This document shows, in pieces, positions 1 to 8,070 of a stretch of 36,116 bases of DNA. Numbering within the stretch: position 1 is the first letter of the stretch; the number at the start of each line of letters is the position of its first letter. The notes beneath the pieces were generated by a model. That model saw only the letters and a list, made by a program, of their open reading frames with translations. It searched no databases and was not told the origin of the DNA. The translations under genes and the position numbers were made by a program. The stretch is from Clostridia bacterium (GTDB lineage Bacteria > Bacillota_A > Clostridia > UMGS1883), in contig JAFUJZ010000032.1 of the NCBI GenBank assembly GCA_017467965.1, positions 1 through 36,116 of the forward strand, written 5' to 3'.

Positions 1-54
1 AAGTTTTTCTTCTTTGCTGTGATGAATATTTGTACCACCTTTAGGTCTTCCCAT
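1..54 (-). CDS. Partial HTH / transposase-like protein (N-terminus only)
   Basis: Only the first 18 codons are inside the window; the gene runs off the left edge. The translation begins MGRPKGGTNIHHSKEEKL. The MGRPKGG start followed by SKEEK resembles the N-terminus of helix-turn-helix OrfA-type proteins of IS3-like elements and related phage or transposon DNA-binding proteins. The ATG is preceded at the right distance by TAAGGAG (minus strand, about 63-70). A perfect 16-bp inverted repeat lies about 36 bp upstream and may belong to the same element. The product name is an inference from 18 residues; the reading frame and start are well supported. Confidence 0.5.
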   Translation of the reverse strand, partial: MGRPKGGTNIHHSKEEKL

Positions 55-89
55 ATTTATCAACTCCTTATTTTAATTTTATCATACAA

Positions 90-129
90 AAAGATGGTAG
101 ACACTGTTTTTTTAGTGTCTACCATCTTT
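90..129. repeat. Perfect 16-bp inverted repeat (hairpin)
   Basis: Arms at 90-105 and 114-129 are exact reverse complements (AAAGATGGTAGACACT) around an 8-nt T-rich loop. It lies between the divergent transposase-like gene and the glyS promoter. On the minus strand the stem is followed by TTTTTG, so it could act as a terminator. It could also hold the end of an insertion element whose first gene begins at 54. The core GTAGACACT recurs near 3905-3912. Confidence 0.7.
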
Positions 130-181
130 ATATCACTTCACCTTGAGAGCTCTTTTTATTTTGGGCAAAATGTAGAAATAC

Positions 182-210
182 TTGACAAAATGTGAAGAAA
201 ATATTACAAT
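182..210 (+). promoter_or_regulatory. Promoter for glyS operon
   Basis: TTGACA (182-187) and TACAAT (205-210) are separated by exactly 17 bp. Transcription would start near 217, giving a short leader of about 35 nt. That leader is too short for a T-box, so tRNA-responsive control of this synthetase is not seen here. Confidence 0.75.
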
Positions 211-250
211 AAAAATAGTATAGTATAAACACATTCAGGAGATGATTGCA

Positions 251-1642
251 ATGAGAAATGAAGAAAAAACCATGGACAAAGTAGTTACACTCTGTAAGAG
301 CCGCGGCTACGTTTATCCCGGTAGTGAAATATACGGCGGTCTTGCAAACACTTGGGACTACGGCCCCTTGGGTGTTGAGTTTAAGAACAACGTTAAAAAG
401 GCTTGGTGGAAAAAGTTTGTTCAGGAATCACCCTATAACGTAGGCTTGGACAGCGCTATTCTTATGAACCCTCAGACATGGGTTGCATCAGGTCATGTTG
501 GCGGCTTTAGTGACCCTCTTATGGACTGTAAGGAATGTAAGAGCAGACACAGAGCAGACAAGCTTATTGAAGATTTCTGCTTTGAAAAGGGCGAGGCTGT
601 AACAGTTGATGGTTGGTCAAACGACAAGATGCTCGCATTTATCGCTGAAAACAATATCTGCTGTCCTAAGTGCGGAAAGCAGAACTTTACAGATATTCGT
701 AAGTTCAACCTTATGTTCAAGACTTTCCAGGGCGTTACAGAAGATGCTACAAGCGAAATCTTCCTTCGTCCGGAAACTGCTCAGGGTATTTTCGTAAACT
801 TCAAGAATATCCAGAGAACAACACGTAAAAAGGTTCCCTTTGGTGTAGGTCAGATCGGTAAGAGCTTCCGTAACGAAATCACACCCGGTAACTTTACATT
901 CAGAACAAGAGAATTTGAACAAATGGAGCTTGAATTCTTCTGTGCTCCTGGTACAGATATGGAATGGTTCCTCTACTGGAAGAACTACTGCAAGCAGTGG
1001 CTTCTTGATTTGGGCATGAAGGAAGAAAACCTTCGTCTTCGTGACCATTCTCCTGAGGAGCTCAGCCATTATTCCAATGCTACAACTGACTTTGAATTCC
1101 TTTTCCCCTTTGGTTGGGGTGAACTTTGGGGCATTGCTGACAGAACAAACTTTGACCTTACTCAGCATATGAACCACTCCGGCGAAAACATGGAATATAT
1201 GGATCCTACAACAAACGAAAAGTACATTCCCTACGTAATTGAACCCTCTTTGGGTGCAGACAGAGTTGCATTGGCATTCCTCTGCGAAGCATATGACGAA
1301 GAAGAGGTTGGCGAAGGCGATGTAAGAGTTGTACTCCGTCTTTCTCCTGTCCTTGCACCTGTTAAGGCGGCTGTTCTTCCTCTTTCCAAGAAGCTCAGCG
1401 AACCCGCAATGGAAATTTACAACAACCTTATCAAGAAATATGCTTGTGATTATGACGACGCAGGCAGTATCGGTAAGCGCTACAGAAGACAGGACGAAAT
1501 CGGTACACCTATCTGTATTACAGTTGACTTCGAAACAGCGGAAGACGGCTGCGTAACAATCCGTGAAAGAGATACAATGGAACAGACACGTGTAAAAATA
1601 GAAGAACTTGACGCTTATATGGCAAAAATGCTTGAATTTTAA
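251..1642 (+). CDS. glyS: Glycyl-tRNA synthetase, class II single-chain (alpha2) type
   Basis: Charges tRNA-Gly with glycine in the cytoplasm. This is the homodimeric eukaryote/Bacillus-type enzyme, not the E. coli alpha/beta type. Class II landmarks are visible: the N-terminal [13 protein letters not shown] block, RPETAQGIF near residue 173, the motif-2 region FRNEITP near 208, and motif 3 EPSLGADR near 331, followed by the anticodon-binding domain. Two CxxC pairs around residues 95-145 fit the zinc-like insertion of this family. The length, 463 aa, is normal. The second in-frame ATG (251) is preferred over 242 because AGGAG at 237-241 sits 9 nt before it. The next gene follows after 33 bp and is probably co-transcribed. 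Confidence 0.96.
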   Translation: MRNEEKTMDKVVTLCKSRGYVYPGSEIYGGLANTWDYGPLGVEFKNNVKKAWWKKFVQESPYNVGLDSAILMNPQTWVASGHVGGFSDPLMDCKECKSRHRADKLIEDFCFEKGEAVTVDGWSNDKMLAFIAENNICCPKCGKQNFTDIRKFNLMFKTFQGVTEDATSEIFLRPETAQGIFVNFKNIQRTTRKKVPFGVGQIGKSFRNEITPGNFTFRTREFEQMELEFFCAPGTDMEWFLYWKNYCKQWLLDLGMKEENLRLRDHSPEELSHYSNATTDFEFLFPFGWGELWGIADRTNFDLTQHMNHSGENMEYMDPTTNEKYIPYVIEPSLGADRVALAFLCEAYDEEEVGEGDVRVVLRLSPVLAPVKAAVLPLSKKLSEPAMEIYNNLIKKYACDYDDAGSIGKRYRRQDEIGTPICITVDFETAEDGCVTIRERDTMEQTRVKIEELDAYMAKMLEF

Positions 1643-1675
1643 TTCAGCATATCAATTTATGGAGGGAATTGAATC

Positions 1676-2419
1676 ATGAAAGTAGTAGTTCTCGCGGCAG
1701 GATATGCAACAAGACTTTATCCTTTGACAGAAAATTTCCCCAAGCCGTTACTCGAGGTGAACGGCAAGAGCATACTTGACTATCTTATCGAGGATTTGGA
1801 CAAAAACCCCGATGTGAATGAACATATTATTATTTCAAATGCAAAGTTTGCTCATATTTTTGAAGACTGGGCTAAAAACAGTAACTATACAAAGCCCGTA
1901 ACCGTTTTAAATGACGGTACTTGGAGCAACGAGACAAGACTCGGCGCTGTACGAGACATCCTTTTTGCAATTGAAAAGTATAATATCAATGAGGATATCT
2001 TTGTACTTGCAGGTGATAACCTTGTTGACTTTTCACTCAATGAATTTGTTGAGTTTGCAAAGGGCAAGGCTGCCAGCTGTGTAATCGTAAACTATGAAGA
2101 AAGCGTAGAAGAATTACAAAAGTGCGGTGTAATGGTGCCCGACGAAAACATGAGAATTGTCTCTATGGAAGAAAAGCCTAAGGAACCCAAGAGCAATTGG
2201 TGTGTAGGTCCCTTCTATTATTATCCCGCATCTGACCTTAAATGGATTAAGCAAGGTATTGAGGACGGCTGTGCTGTTGATGCACCCGGTAGTTTTGTGT
2301 GCTATCTCTGCGAAAAAATCCCCGTTTATGCCTGGGAGATGCCCGGTACAAGATTTGATATCGGCGGATTTGACAGCTATGAGGAAGTTAAAAAGACTTA
2401 CAAAGGAATTGTTAAATAA
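1676..2419 (+). CDS. Sugar-phosphate nucleotidyltransferase family protein
   Basis: A 247-aa NTP-transferase (RmlA/GalU-like fold) that would join a sugar or alcohol phosphate to a nucleotide. The N-terminus carries the signature VVLAAGYATRLYPLTENFPK, with the G-x-x-TRL-PLT and PKPL elements that bind the NTP. AGDNLVDFS near residue 107 matches the metal-binding Asp segment, and GTRFDIGGFDSYEEV closes the catalytic domain. It lacks the C-terminal left-handed beta-helix of bifunctional enzymes. The GGAGGG ribosome site is at 1661-1666. Substrate cannot be read from sequence. Because a LicD protein occurs elsewhere in the window, a LicC-like cytidylyltransferase role is conceivable but unproven. 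A terminator follows at 2454. Confidence 0.85.
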   Translation: MKVVVLAAGYATRLYPLTENFPKPLLEVNGKSILDYLIEDLDKNPDVNEHIIISNAKFAHIFEDWAKNSNYTKPVTVLNDGTWSNETRLGAVRDILFAIEKYNINEDIFVLAGDNLVDFSLNEFVEFAKGKAASCVIVNYEESVEELQKCGVMVPDENMRIVSMEEKPKEPKSNWCVGPFYYYPASDLKWIKQGIEDGCAVDAPGSFVCYLCEKIPVYAWEMPGTRFDIGGFDSYEEVKKTYKGIVK

Positions 2420-2420
2420 T

Positions 2421-2450
2421 ACGGAATTCAGAATGCGGAATTCGGAATTA
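2421..2450. repeat. Short GGAATTC-type degenerate repeat
   Basis: The segment contains GGAATTCAGAATGCGGAATT and then CGGAATTA, that is, three close copies of a GGAATTC/AGAAT unit. A shorter relative (GAATTCAGAATTAAA) lies at 6573-6587, also just before a terminator. Such units look like a dispersed intergenic repeat. Nothing else is visible. Confidence 0.4.
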
Positions 2451-2453
2451 AAG

Positions 2454-2483
2454 AAAAGCAGACAGAATTTCTGTCTGCTTTTT
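2454..2483 (+). terminator. Intrinsic terminator after nucleotidyltransferase
   Basis: A 13-bp perfect stem (2454-2466 with 2470-2482, core AGCAGACAGA/TCTGTCTGCT) is followed by a T tract. It ends the glyS-nucleotidyltransferase transcript. It lies directly before the ribosome site of the next gene, so that gene may depend on read-through or on an unrecognised promoter. Confidence 0.8.
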
Positions 2484-2501
2484 GAATTAAAGGTGGATTT
2501 T

Positions 2502-3773
2502 ATGGATACAAGGAAATTAATTTATGATACATTTTTGAAGCCATTTGAAAAAAGGCAATACGGAAATGTAGGCGTTGAGCTGGAGTTCCCGCTCATAAAT
2601 TTAAAAAAGGCTCCTGTTGACGAAAGTGTTGCAAAGGGTATGTTTGACCACTTTTTAAAGCAAGACTTTAAAGTGGAAATAGAAGAAAACGGTCAGATAT
2701 TATTTATTACAAATTCTGACGGCGACTGTCTCTCCTTTGATAATTCATACAACAATTTTGAGTTTGCGATGAATTATTCAGACGACCTCACAAAAATTGC
2801 CGACAGGTTTTACAAACTGCTTGAAAAGGTGCAGGCATACTTTAGAAGCCATAACCATGCCATAGTTGGTATAGGCAGCAATCCTTTCAAGAAATATACA
2901 AAAAAATCCCATGTGGATTTTTCCACATATAATATGGTGGATGAATACCTCACCAAATTTGGAAAGGTGGGGCCGTACCCGGATTTTCCGGCGTTTTTGT
3001 CAAGTGCCCAGACTCATATTGATATCCCTCTTTGCGATATTCCGAGGGCATATACTCTTTATGCAAAAATGGATTTTATCAGAGCAATTTTGTTCTCGAA
3101 CTCCCCGGATTTTGACCGCAAGGGCTATATCTGCTACCGTGACTACCTTTGGGAGCAGAGCGCATTTTCTCTTTGTCCTAACATAACAGGCAAGGTGGAG
3201 GGCAATTTTAAAACGAACGACGATGTTGTGGACTATTTTGTAAAAAAGGGCATATTCAACCGCAAAAGAAACGGGAAATATGAGGTTTTTGAACCTGTGG
3301 GCATAGAGGAATATTTTGCACGTGAAGACGCCGAAGAGGATGATATCAATTTTTATCTTTCATTTAAAAATGTTGAGCTTACACGTCGAGGAACTCTGGA
3401 AATAAGAAGCGACTGTGCACAGCCCTTTGAAGCAGCATTTGCCCCTGCAGCTTTTAATTTAGGTATTGCCTTTAATATGTACAAGGCGGAAAGTATTCTC
3501 CTTGACTTTTTCAAGAAAAACTCTATCACAAAAACAAATACGCAGCTTCGTAACGAAATAATCGAGGGTAAGGCAGATTTAGAGGACGAAAGCTTGTACG
3601 AGCTTTTAGAAAGCATTCTTGAATGCAGCAAAAAAGGGCTTGAAAAACGCGGTAAGGGTGAGGAAAAGTATCTTTTGCCTCTTTATGACCGTGTTGCCCG
3701 AATGTCAAACCCCGGTATAGAAGCATATTACTATGACGAAGACGAACTTGTGGATATATATGCGCAAATATAA
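2502..3773 (+). CDS. Glutamate-cysteine ligase-like protein (GCS2/GshA-type)
   Basis: A 423-aa protein resembling the ATP-dependent carboxylate-amine ligases that make gamma-glutamylcysteine. The hallmark GVELEFPL lies near residue 25, where GCS2/GshA enzymes have G-x-E-x-E for metal and ATP binding. SSAQTHIDIPL and the TRRGTLEIRSDCAQPF region match conserved active-site blocks. No signal peptide is present, so it is cytosolic. The ATG at 2502 is chosen because AAAGGTGG (2490-2497) precedes it; longer in-frame starts would overlap the upstream gene and its terminator. No glutathione synthetase (gshB) neighbour is seen, so the end product could be gamma-Glu-Cys itself or another gamma-glutamyl amide. 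A strong terminator follows at once. Confidence 0.65.
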   Translation: MDTRKLIYDTFLKPFEKRQYGNVGVELEFPLINLKKAPVDESVAKGMFDHFLKQDFKVEIEENGQILFITNSDGDCLSFDNSYNNFEFAMNYSDDLTKIADRFYKLLEKVQAYFRSHNHAIVGIGSNPFKKYTKKSHVDFSTYNMVDEYLTKFGKVGPYPDFPAFLSSAQTHIDIPLCDIPRAYTLYAKMDFIRAILFSNSPDFDRKGYICYRDYLWEQSAFSLCPNITGKVEGNFKTNDDVVDYFVKKGIFNRKRNGKYEVFEPVGIEEYFAREDAEEDDINFYLSFKNVELTRRGTLEIRSDCAQPFEAAFAPAAFNLGIAFNMYKAESILLDFFKKNSITKTNTQLRNEIIEGKADLEDESLYELLESILECSKKGLEKRGKGEEKYLLPLYDRVARMSNPGIEAYYYDEDELVDIYAQI

Positions 3774-3801
3774 AAAAATCCCCGTTGTACGGGGATTTTT
3801 T
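3773..3801 (+). terminator. Intrinsic terminator
   Basis: A stem of 13 bp (AAAAAATCCCCGT / ACGGGGATTTTTT) with a 3-nt loop starts inside the stop codon of the preceding gene. T-rich on the plus strand and A-rich on the other, it could work in both directions. Confidence 0.85.
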
Positions 3802-3861
3802 ATTGTGTAGGAAATTGTGCACAGAAAGTGCGCATATTTGCTCATAAAATAGAAGTGCACC

Positions 3862-3917
3862 TTTTCATCCCCCAAGAGTGGGGACCGAGGGGGTTGAAGT
3901 GTTGTAGACACTTTTTT
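3862..3917. repeat. Palindromic intergenic repeat with terminator-like hairpin
   Basis: Contains CCCCCAAGAGTGGGG, then GAGGGGGTTG, then AAGTGT-TGTAG-ACACTT followed by six T residues. The last hairpin (3897-3917) would terminate plus-strand transcription and runs into the stop codon of the convergent lipoprotein gene. The composition (C/G-rich palindrome plus TGTAGACACT tail) differs from neighbouring DNA and looks like a dispersed REP- or MITE-type unit. Confidence 0.45.
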
Positions 3918-4932
3918 ATTTGATGGTGTATCCTAATGATTTAGGCATTACCTGCACATAGGTCTGCTTTGTGCTGTCAAGCACAAGCTCCTTTCCGTCC
4001 TTCGTATAAAACTTGAGTTGACTTGTTCGCGATGCACGGCGCCATGTAATAGGCGTCTGAACGCCGTTTGCTATAAAAATACCTTCTCCACGACCAGTTG
4101 TTTCAAGCTCCTGTCTGTGCGAACCATCGCCTAAAGAGTAATTTGAGGCAAACTGGATTATAATCTGCCCTGCACTAAGTCTCGCACCCGACTGAGTGGG
4201 GTGAGGCTCTGAATTAATGTAGCGGTCATAAAGACCTGTGTCAGCGTCATATTTATATGCTACATAATAAAACGGAGCATAGGGTATTGTAATATCAGTT
4301 GCAGCTTCGCCCTCGTATATGGGAGCTTCTGCTGAAAACTTAAACGGCAAAACCTCCGAGGTTTTTTCATAACCCAATGCGTCTGCAAGGTTATTAAGAT
4401 TGCTGATAGATGTAAAGAGCGAATGATAGTCTCCGTTATATTTGCGTTCACGCCAGTAGTAAGTAGGTTCGTAGACAAGACCGTTCATGTTGTCCACATT
4501 CATGGTTTCAATCTGCTCCATTGCAAGCGGGCTGAACCCTGCATGGGCATAGAGCGCGTCGTTATCTAAAACGTAGTCCAAAAAGTAGTGCCTTGAAGAG
4601 CGCACAGGCCCGATTTTGGGAGTGTCGGCACCCTTGAAAATCGCCATAAGTCTCGTAGAGTTACCTTCAACGTACATTTCGTATATAATGTAAGCATCTT
4701 CAAGTCCTGCATGGGGACGGGAGGAGTTGCCGTCGTTGTCAATCATGACTGCATATGCTCTTTCATTTGTATTAAAATCAGAAAAATCAGACGTCTTGTC
4801 GAGCGTTGTCTCGGTGGATTTTTCAGAAGCAACGGGCGGTGAATTGAGAGGCTTGTCAGATTTTGACGAGCATCCTGTCAATGCCATTGCCAAGGAAAAA
4901 AACGCAATTGAGGCAAAAAGGAATTTTCGCAT
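3916..4932 (-). CDS. DUF3048 (YerB-like) lipoprotein
   Basis: A 338-aa exported lipoprotein. Residues 1-21 form a signal peptide with lipobox LTGC (lipidated Cys21), then a Ser/Thr/Lys-rich linker to about residue 55. The DUF3048 domain follows, recognised by AVMIDNDGNSSRPHAGL, the YIIYEMYVEG-TRLMAIFKG block and KIGPVRSSRHYFLDY. The C-terminal half, with EPHPTQSGARLSAGQ and later TWRRASRTSQLKFY, corresponds to the second DUF3048 module. The molecular function of this family is not established; B. subtilis YerB is a member. The ATG is preceded by AAAGGAGATGATGTT and has its own promoter. Transcribed divergently from citrate synthase. Confidence 0.9.
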   Translation of the reverse strand: MRKFLFASIAFFSLAMALTGCSSKSDKPLNSPPVASEKSTETTLDKTSDFSDFNTNERAYAVMIDNDGNSSRPHAGLEDAYIIYEMYVEGNSTRLMAIFKGADTPKIGPVRSSRHYFLDYVLDNDALYAHAGFSPLAMEQIETMNVDNMNGLVYEPTYYWRERKYNGDYHSLFTSISNLNNLADALGYEKTSEVLPFKFSAEAPIYEGEAATDITIPYAPFYYVAYKYDADTGLYDRYINSEPHPTQSGARLSAGQIIIQFASNYSLGDGSHRQELETTGRGEGIFIANGVQTPITWRRASRTSQLKFYTKDGKELVLDSTKQTYVQVMPKSLGYTIK

Positions 4933-4953
4933 AACATCATCTCCTTTCAGTTA

Positions 4954-4982
4954 ATTTTATCACATATACGTCCTACTGTCAA
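4954..4982 (-). promoter_or_regulatory. Promoter for DUF3048 lipoprotein
   Basis: Reading the minus strand, TTGACA (complement of 4977-4982) is followed after 17 bp by TAAAAT (complement of 4954-4959), about 20 bp upstream of the start codon. A ribosome site (AAAGGAG) lies between. Confidence 0.7.
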
Positions 4983-4994
4983 GAAAACGCACAT

Positions 4995-5017
4995 CCTTAG
5001 GGTTGAACGCCCTAAGG
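4995..5017. repeat. Inverted repeat in divergent intergenic region
   Basis: An 8-bp perfect stem CCTTAGGG / CCCTAAGG with a 7-nt loop lies between the two divergent promoters, upstream of both -35 boxes. It is not followed by T residues. It may be an operator or only a fortuitous palindrome. Confidence 0.35.
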
Positions 5018-5076
5018 TAATTTACGGAAAAATATGCAGTAATTTGTAAAAAGTGCTCCAAAAGAGAAAAAAGTGT

Positions 5077-5105
5077 TTGACATAACGGAAGTTTGTGTGT
5101 AAAAT
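5077..5105 (+). promoter_or_regulatory. Promoter for citrate synthase
   Basis: TTGACA (5077-5082), 17-bp spacer, TAAAAT (5100-5105). The predicted start near 5112 leaves a leader of about 110 nt. That leader contains a GC-rich hairpin CGCGGACA-TT-TGTCCGCG at 5134-5151. Confidence 0.7.
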
Positions 5106-5222
5106 ATAATTTAAATATATTCAGTTTGCCTGTCGCGGACATTTGTCCGCGCAGCAGATATAAAAATCCGACTTTTGTCTCATATAGATTTGGTGGCATC
5201 GGCAACGAAAGGAACGATTATA

Positions 5223-6572
5223 ATGAATAACGAAGAATTGTTAAAACAGTATTTAAAGGTTGCAGAAAACAATTATGCAATTGCACCTGACGCATATTCA
5301 AAGTTCAACGTAAAACGTGGTCTCCGTAATCAGGACGGCAGCGGTGTGCTTGTAGGTCTTACAAAAATAGGTGAAGTACACGGTTACGTGCTTGATGACG
5401 GGGAAAAGAAACCCGACGTAGGTAACCTCCGTTATCGCGGTATCAGCGTAAACGATATCGTAAACGCCTGCAGTGTTGAAAAGAGATTTGGTTTTGAAGA
5501 AACCATTTATCTCATACTTTTCGGCAAGCTGCCCACAAAGACACAGCTTGAAGAGTTCACGGAGTATCTCAATAACTGCCGTCCTCTTCCCAAAAACTTT
5601 ACTGAGGATATGATTTTGAAAGCCCCCAGTACAAATATTATGAATAAGCTTGCAAGAAGCGTTCTTGCTGAGTATTCCTATGATCCTAACCCCGACGATA
5701 CATCCCTCGAAAACATGCTCCGTCAGTCTATTGAGCTGATTGCGCGTTTTCCTGTGTTTATTGCTCATGCGTATATGGCAAAGGCTCACTATTTTGACGG
5801 CAAGAGCCTTGTAATCCATTCACCCAGAACAGATTTGTCAACAGCTGAAAACTTTTTGTACATGATGCGTCCCGATCATCAGTACACAGAAACAGAAGCA
5901 AAGGTTCTTGACCTTACGCTCATACTCCATGCAGAGCACGGCGGCGGTAACAACTCTGCGTTTACAACACACGTTGTATCTAGTTCCGGTACTGACACAT
6001 ACAGCGCAATAAGTGCGGCGATAGGCTCCTTAAAGGGCCCCCGTCATGGTGGCGCAAACGCAAAGGTTATGGGCATGATTGACGATATCAAGGCTCATAT
6101 ATCCTCTCTTACAAACGAAAAGGAAATCACCGATTATCTTGCAAGAATTATAACAAGACAGGCATACGACAAGACAGGTCTTGTATACGGCTTAGGGCAC
6201 GCTGTTTATACTGTATCTGACCCCCGTGCAGTAATTTTGGAAAAAGCTGCCGAAACTCTTGCCAAGGAAAAGGGCAGAGAGGACGAAATGGAGCTTTACC
6301 GCATTATCAAGAGCACGGCTCCCAAGCTTTTTGCTGAAATCACAGGACACGACAAAATTCTGTCTCCCAACGTGGACTTTTTCTCGGGATTTGTATATTC
6401 TATGCTTGGTATTCCCCGCGATGTATATACACCTATGTTTGCTATGGCAAGAGTACCCGGCTGGTGTGCTCACCGCATTGAGGAAATGACTGTTTCGTCA
6501 AGAATTATCCGTCCTGCATATAAGTCTCTCTCATCAAGAGCAGCATATGTAAATCTTGAAGACAGAGAATAA
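5223..6572 (+). CDS. Citrate synthase
   Basis: A 449-aa enzyme that condenses acetyl-CoA and oxaloacetate to citrate and CoA. Active-site segments are clear: LHAEHGGGNNSAFTTH near residue 236, GPRHGGANAKV, GLGHAVYTVSDPR with the second catalytic His, and SPNVDFFSG with the catalytic Asp. The LHAEHGGGN...H form is closer to the mitochondrial/large-type sequences than to E. coli GltA. The ATG at 5223 is chosen over an in-frame ATG at 5175 because GAAAGGA lies 9-10 nt before it. No aconitase or isocitrate dehydrogenase is adjacent; in fermenting Clostridia the enzyme usually feeds a partial cycle to 2-oxoglutarate and glutamate. Monocistronic, with a promoter and terminator of its own. Confidence 0.95.
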   Translation: MNNEELLKQYLKVAENNYAIAPDAYSKFNVKRGLRNQDGSGVLVGLTKIGEVHGYVLDDGEKKPDVGNLRYRGISVNDIVNACSVEKRFGFEETIYLILFGKLPTKTQLEEFTEYLNNCRPLPKNFTEDMILKAPSTNIMNKLARSVLAEYSYDPNPDDTSLENMLRQSIELIARFPVFIAHAYMAKAHYFDGKSLVIHSPRTDLSTAENFLYMMRPDHQYTETEAKVLDLTLILHAEHGGGNNSAFTTHVVSSSGTDTYSAISAAIGSLKGPRHGGANAKVMGMIDDIKAHISSLTNEKEITDYLARIITRQAYDKTGLVYGLGHAVYTVSDPRAVILEKAAETLAKEKGREDEMELYRIIKSTAPKLFAEITGHDKILSPNVDFFSGFVYSMLGIPRDVYTPMFAMARVPGWCAHRIEEMTVSSRIIRPAYKSLSSRAAYVNLEDRE

Positions 6573-6585
6573 TGAATTCAGAATT

Positions 6586-6619
6586 AAAAAAGGATTTTGC
6601 CTTAGCAAAATCCTTTTTT
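6586..6619 (+). terminator. Intrinsic terminator after citrate synthase
   Basis: A 15-bp perfect stem AAAAAAGGATTTTGC / GCAAAATCCTTTTTT with loop CTTA. Confidence 0.9.
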
Positions 6620-6622
6620 GTA

Positions 6623-6651
6623 TTGAAAGAACGACAATAATGTGTTAAAAT
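6623..6651 (+). promoter_or_regulatory. Promoter for GH43-like gene
   Basis: TTGAAA (6623-6628), 17-bp spacer, TAAAAT (6646-6651). The predicted start near 6658 coincides with the first paired base of the structured leader described next. Confidence 0.6.
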
Positions 6652-6657
6652 AAAATT

Positions 6658-6733
6658 TAGATTAAGACTGCGTTGGGGACATTGCCTACCCGGAGTTGCC
6701 CCATGCCGATAAAGATGTTGCAGTTATCTAATC
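6658..6733 (+). ncRNA. Candidate structured 5' leader RNA (unclassified)
   Basis: The leader can fold into a closed element. GATTA (6660-6664) pairs with TAATC (6729-6733) and ACTGC (6667-6671) pairs with GCAGT (6720-6724), separated by small internal bulges. Inside, TGGGG (6674-6678) pairs with CCCCA (6699-6703) around a conserved-looking loop (ACATTGCCTACCCGGAGTTG). A further GTGG/CCAC hairpin (6737-6752) lies just before the GGGAGG ribosome site. I do not recognise a known riboswitch class. The fold was built by hand and has no covariation support. Confidence 0.4.
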
Positions 6734-6772
6734 AAAGTGGACCAAAAACCACAACTAAAGGGAGGAATTCAA

Positions 6773-8068
6773 ATGGTTACAAGCATAAGAAATGGTATGC
6801 CCATGTATGACACTGACGGCAAAATGGTGCACGCACACGGTGCAGGCTTTTTGGAAGACAATGGCTATTACTACATGTTCGGCGAAGTTCGTGACGGCGA
6901 CAAGAGAGTTGCCTGCTACAGAAGTAAGGATCTCATGAACTGGGAATTCAGAAATGTTGTTTTGCGCATCACTTCCGAAAAGAAGCCTCATTACATGAGA
7001 ACAGACCTTGATTTGGTTTATCAGGGTAAAGGCGTAAATATAGAAAGACCCAAGGTGCTCTACTGCGAAAAAACAAAGCAATACGTTATGTGGATGCACT
7101 ACGAAAACGGGGTTGACTACTGTGCTGCAAGATGTGCAATCGCAACCTGTGACACTGTTGACGGCGATTATGTATATCGCGGTAGCTTTAACCCTGTAGG
7201 TAACGACGCACGTGACTGCACACTCTATAAGGATAAGGACGGTACAGCATATTTCTTTGCGTCAGGCCGCGACAATGCCGACATGATGGTTTACCGCCTT
7301 TCTGATGACTATATGTCCATTGACGAGCAGGTTAAGGCTCTTTGGGCAGGTCAGTACCGCGAAGCTCCTGCTGTTTTTGAAAAGAACGGCAAGTATCATA
7401 TGCTTTCTTCCATGTGTACAGGCTGGAATCCTAACCAGGGTGGCAGTGCATCAGCATATTCGATTGAGGGCAAGTGGTCTTCTATCAATAACTTCGGCGA
7501 TACTGTTACATATAACTCCCAGCCCACTGCAGTGGTTAAATTCGGCGACCACTTTATCTATGTGGCAGACAGGTGGGATCCGGTTGATTACAACAACTCC
7601 GGCTATATTTTCCTGCCTATTAACGTGGAAGACGGCGTTTGTAACATCGAATGGGCTGACGAAATCAGCTTTGACGTTAAAACAAAAACATATTCGGTAT
7701 TCTCCATTGAATCCGATGACTACCGCATTATGACAAACGAATACACATCCTACCTTTCAAGTGACGGCTGTGAACTTATGACAAAGCCCTTGTCCTATAA
7801 GGATGAAAGCCTTATCTGGAATTTTGAAAGAAAGGGCGACTGGTTCAGTGTTGTTCACAAGGCAAGCGGCAAGGCACTTGCAAGTGACGGTACACTTCGC
7901 GAGGTTTCAAACAATCCCTCCATGCTTTGGAAGATTGAAGAAACAGAGGACAGACAGCGACTTATCAATGTTGAATCCGGCAAGGTTTTTGCAGCACGTG
8001 GCAGACGTGTTATACTTGCATCTCCCGATGATAAGTTCGGTTATCTCAGAATAGTTAAAAAATACTAA
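6773..8068 (+). CDS. GH43-family glycosidase, probable exo-beta-1,3-galactosidase type
   Basis: A 431-aa glycoside hydrolase with a five-bladed propeller at residues 1 to about 300 and a beta-trefoil-like (ricin-type) C-terminal module from about 310. The start HAHGAGFLEDNGYYYMFGE and the IERPKVLY...YVMWMHYE segment resemble the GH43 subfamily of galactan 1,3-beta-galactosidases. REAPAVFEKNGKYHML supplies the likely general acid Glu. That subfamily is known for lacking the usual GH43 Asp base, and here the NSQPTAV region could carry the replacing Gln; this assignment is tentative. No signal peptide exists, so the enzyme probably acts on imported oligosaccharides. The ATG at 6773 follows GGGAGG (6760-6765). 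Single gene with its own promoter, leader RNA and terminator. Confidence 0.8.
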   Translation: MVTSIRNGMPMYDTDGKMVHAHGAGFLEDNGYYYMFGEVRDGDKRVACYRSKDLMNWEFRNVVLRITSEKKPHYMRTDLDLVYQGKGVNIERPKVLYCEKTKQYVMWMHYENGVDYCAARCAIATCDTVDGDYVYRGSFNPVGNDARDCTLYKDKDGTAYFFASGRDNADMMVYRLSDDYMSIDEQVKALWAGQYREAPAVFEKNGKYHMLSSMCTGWNPNQGGSASAYSIEGKWSSINNFGDTVTYNSQPTAVVKFGDHFIYVADRWDPVDYNNSGYIFLPINVEDGVCNIEWADEISFDVKTKTYSVFSIESDDYRIMTNEYTSYLSSDGCELMTKPLSYKDESLIWNFERKGDWFSVVHKASGKALASDGTLREVSNNPSMLWKIEETEDRQRLINVESGKVFAARGRRVILASPDDKFGYLRIVKKY

Positions 8069-8070
8069 TA

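Noticed and set aside
211..250. T-box leader for glyS
   Set aside because: Only about 35 nt lie between the predicted transcript start and the ATG, with no T-box sequence or terminator.
2259..2501. Longer N-terminus of the glutamate-cysteine-ligase-like protein
   Set aside because: It would overlap the preceding gene and read through its terminator hairpin; ATG 2502 has a good ribosome site and starts the conserved domain.
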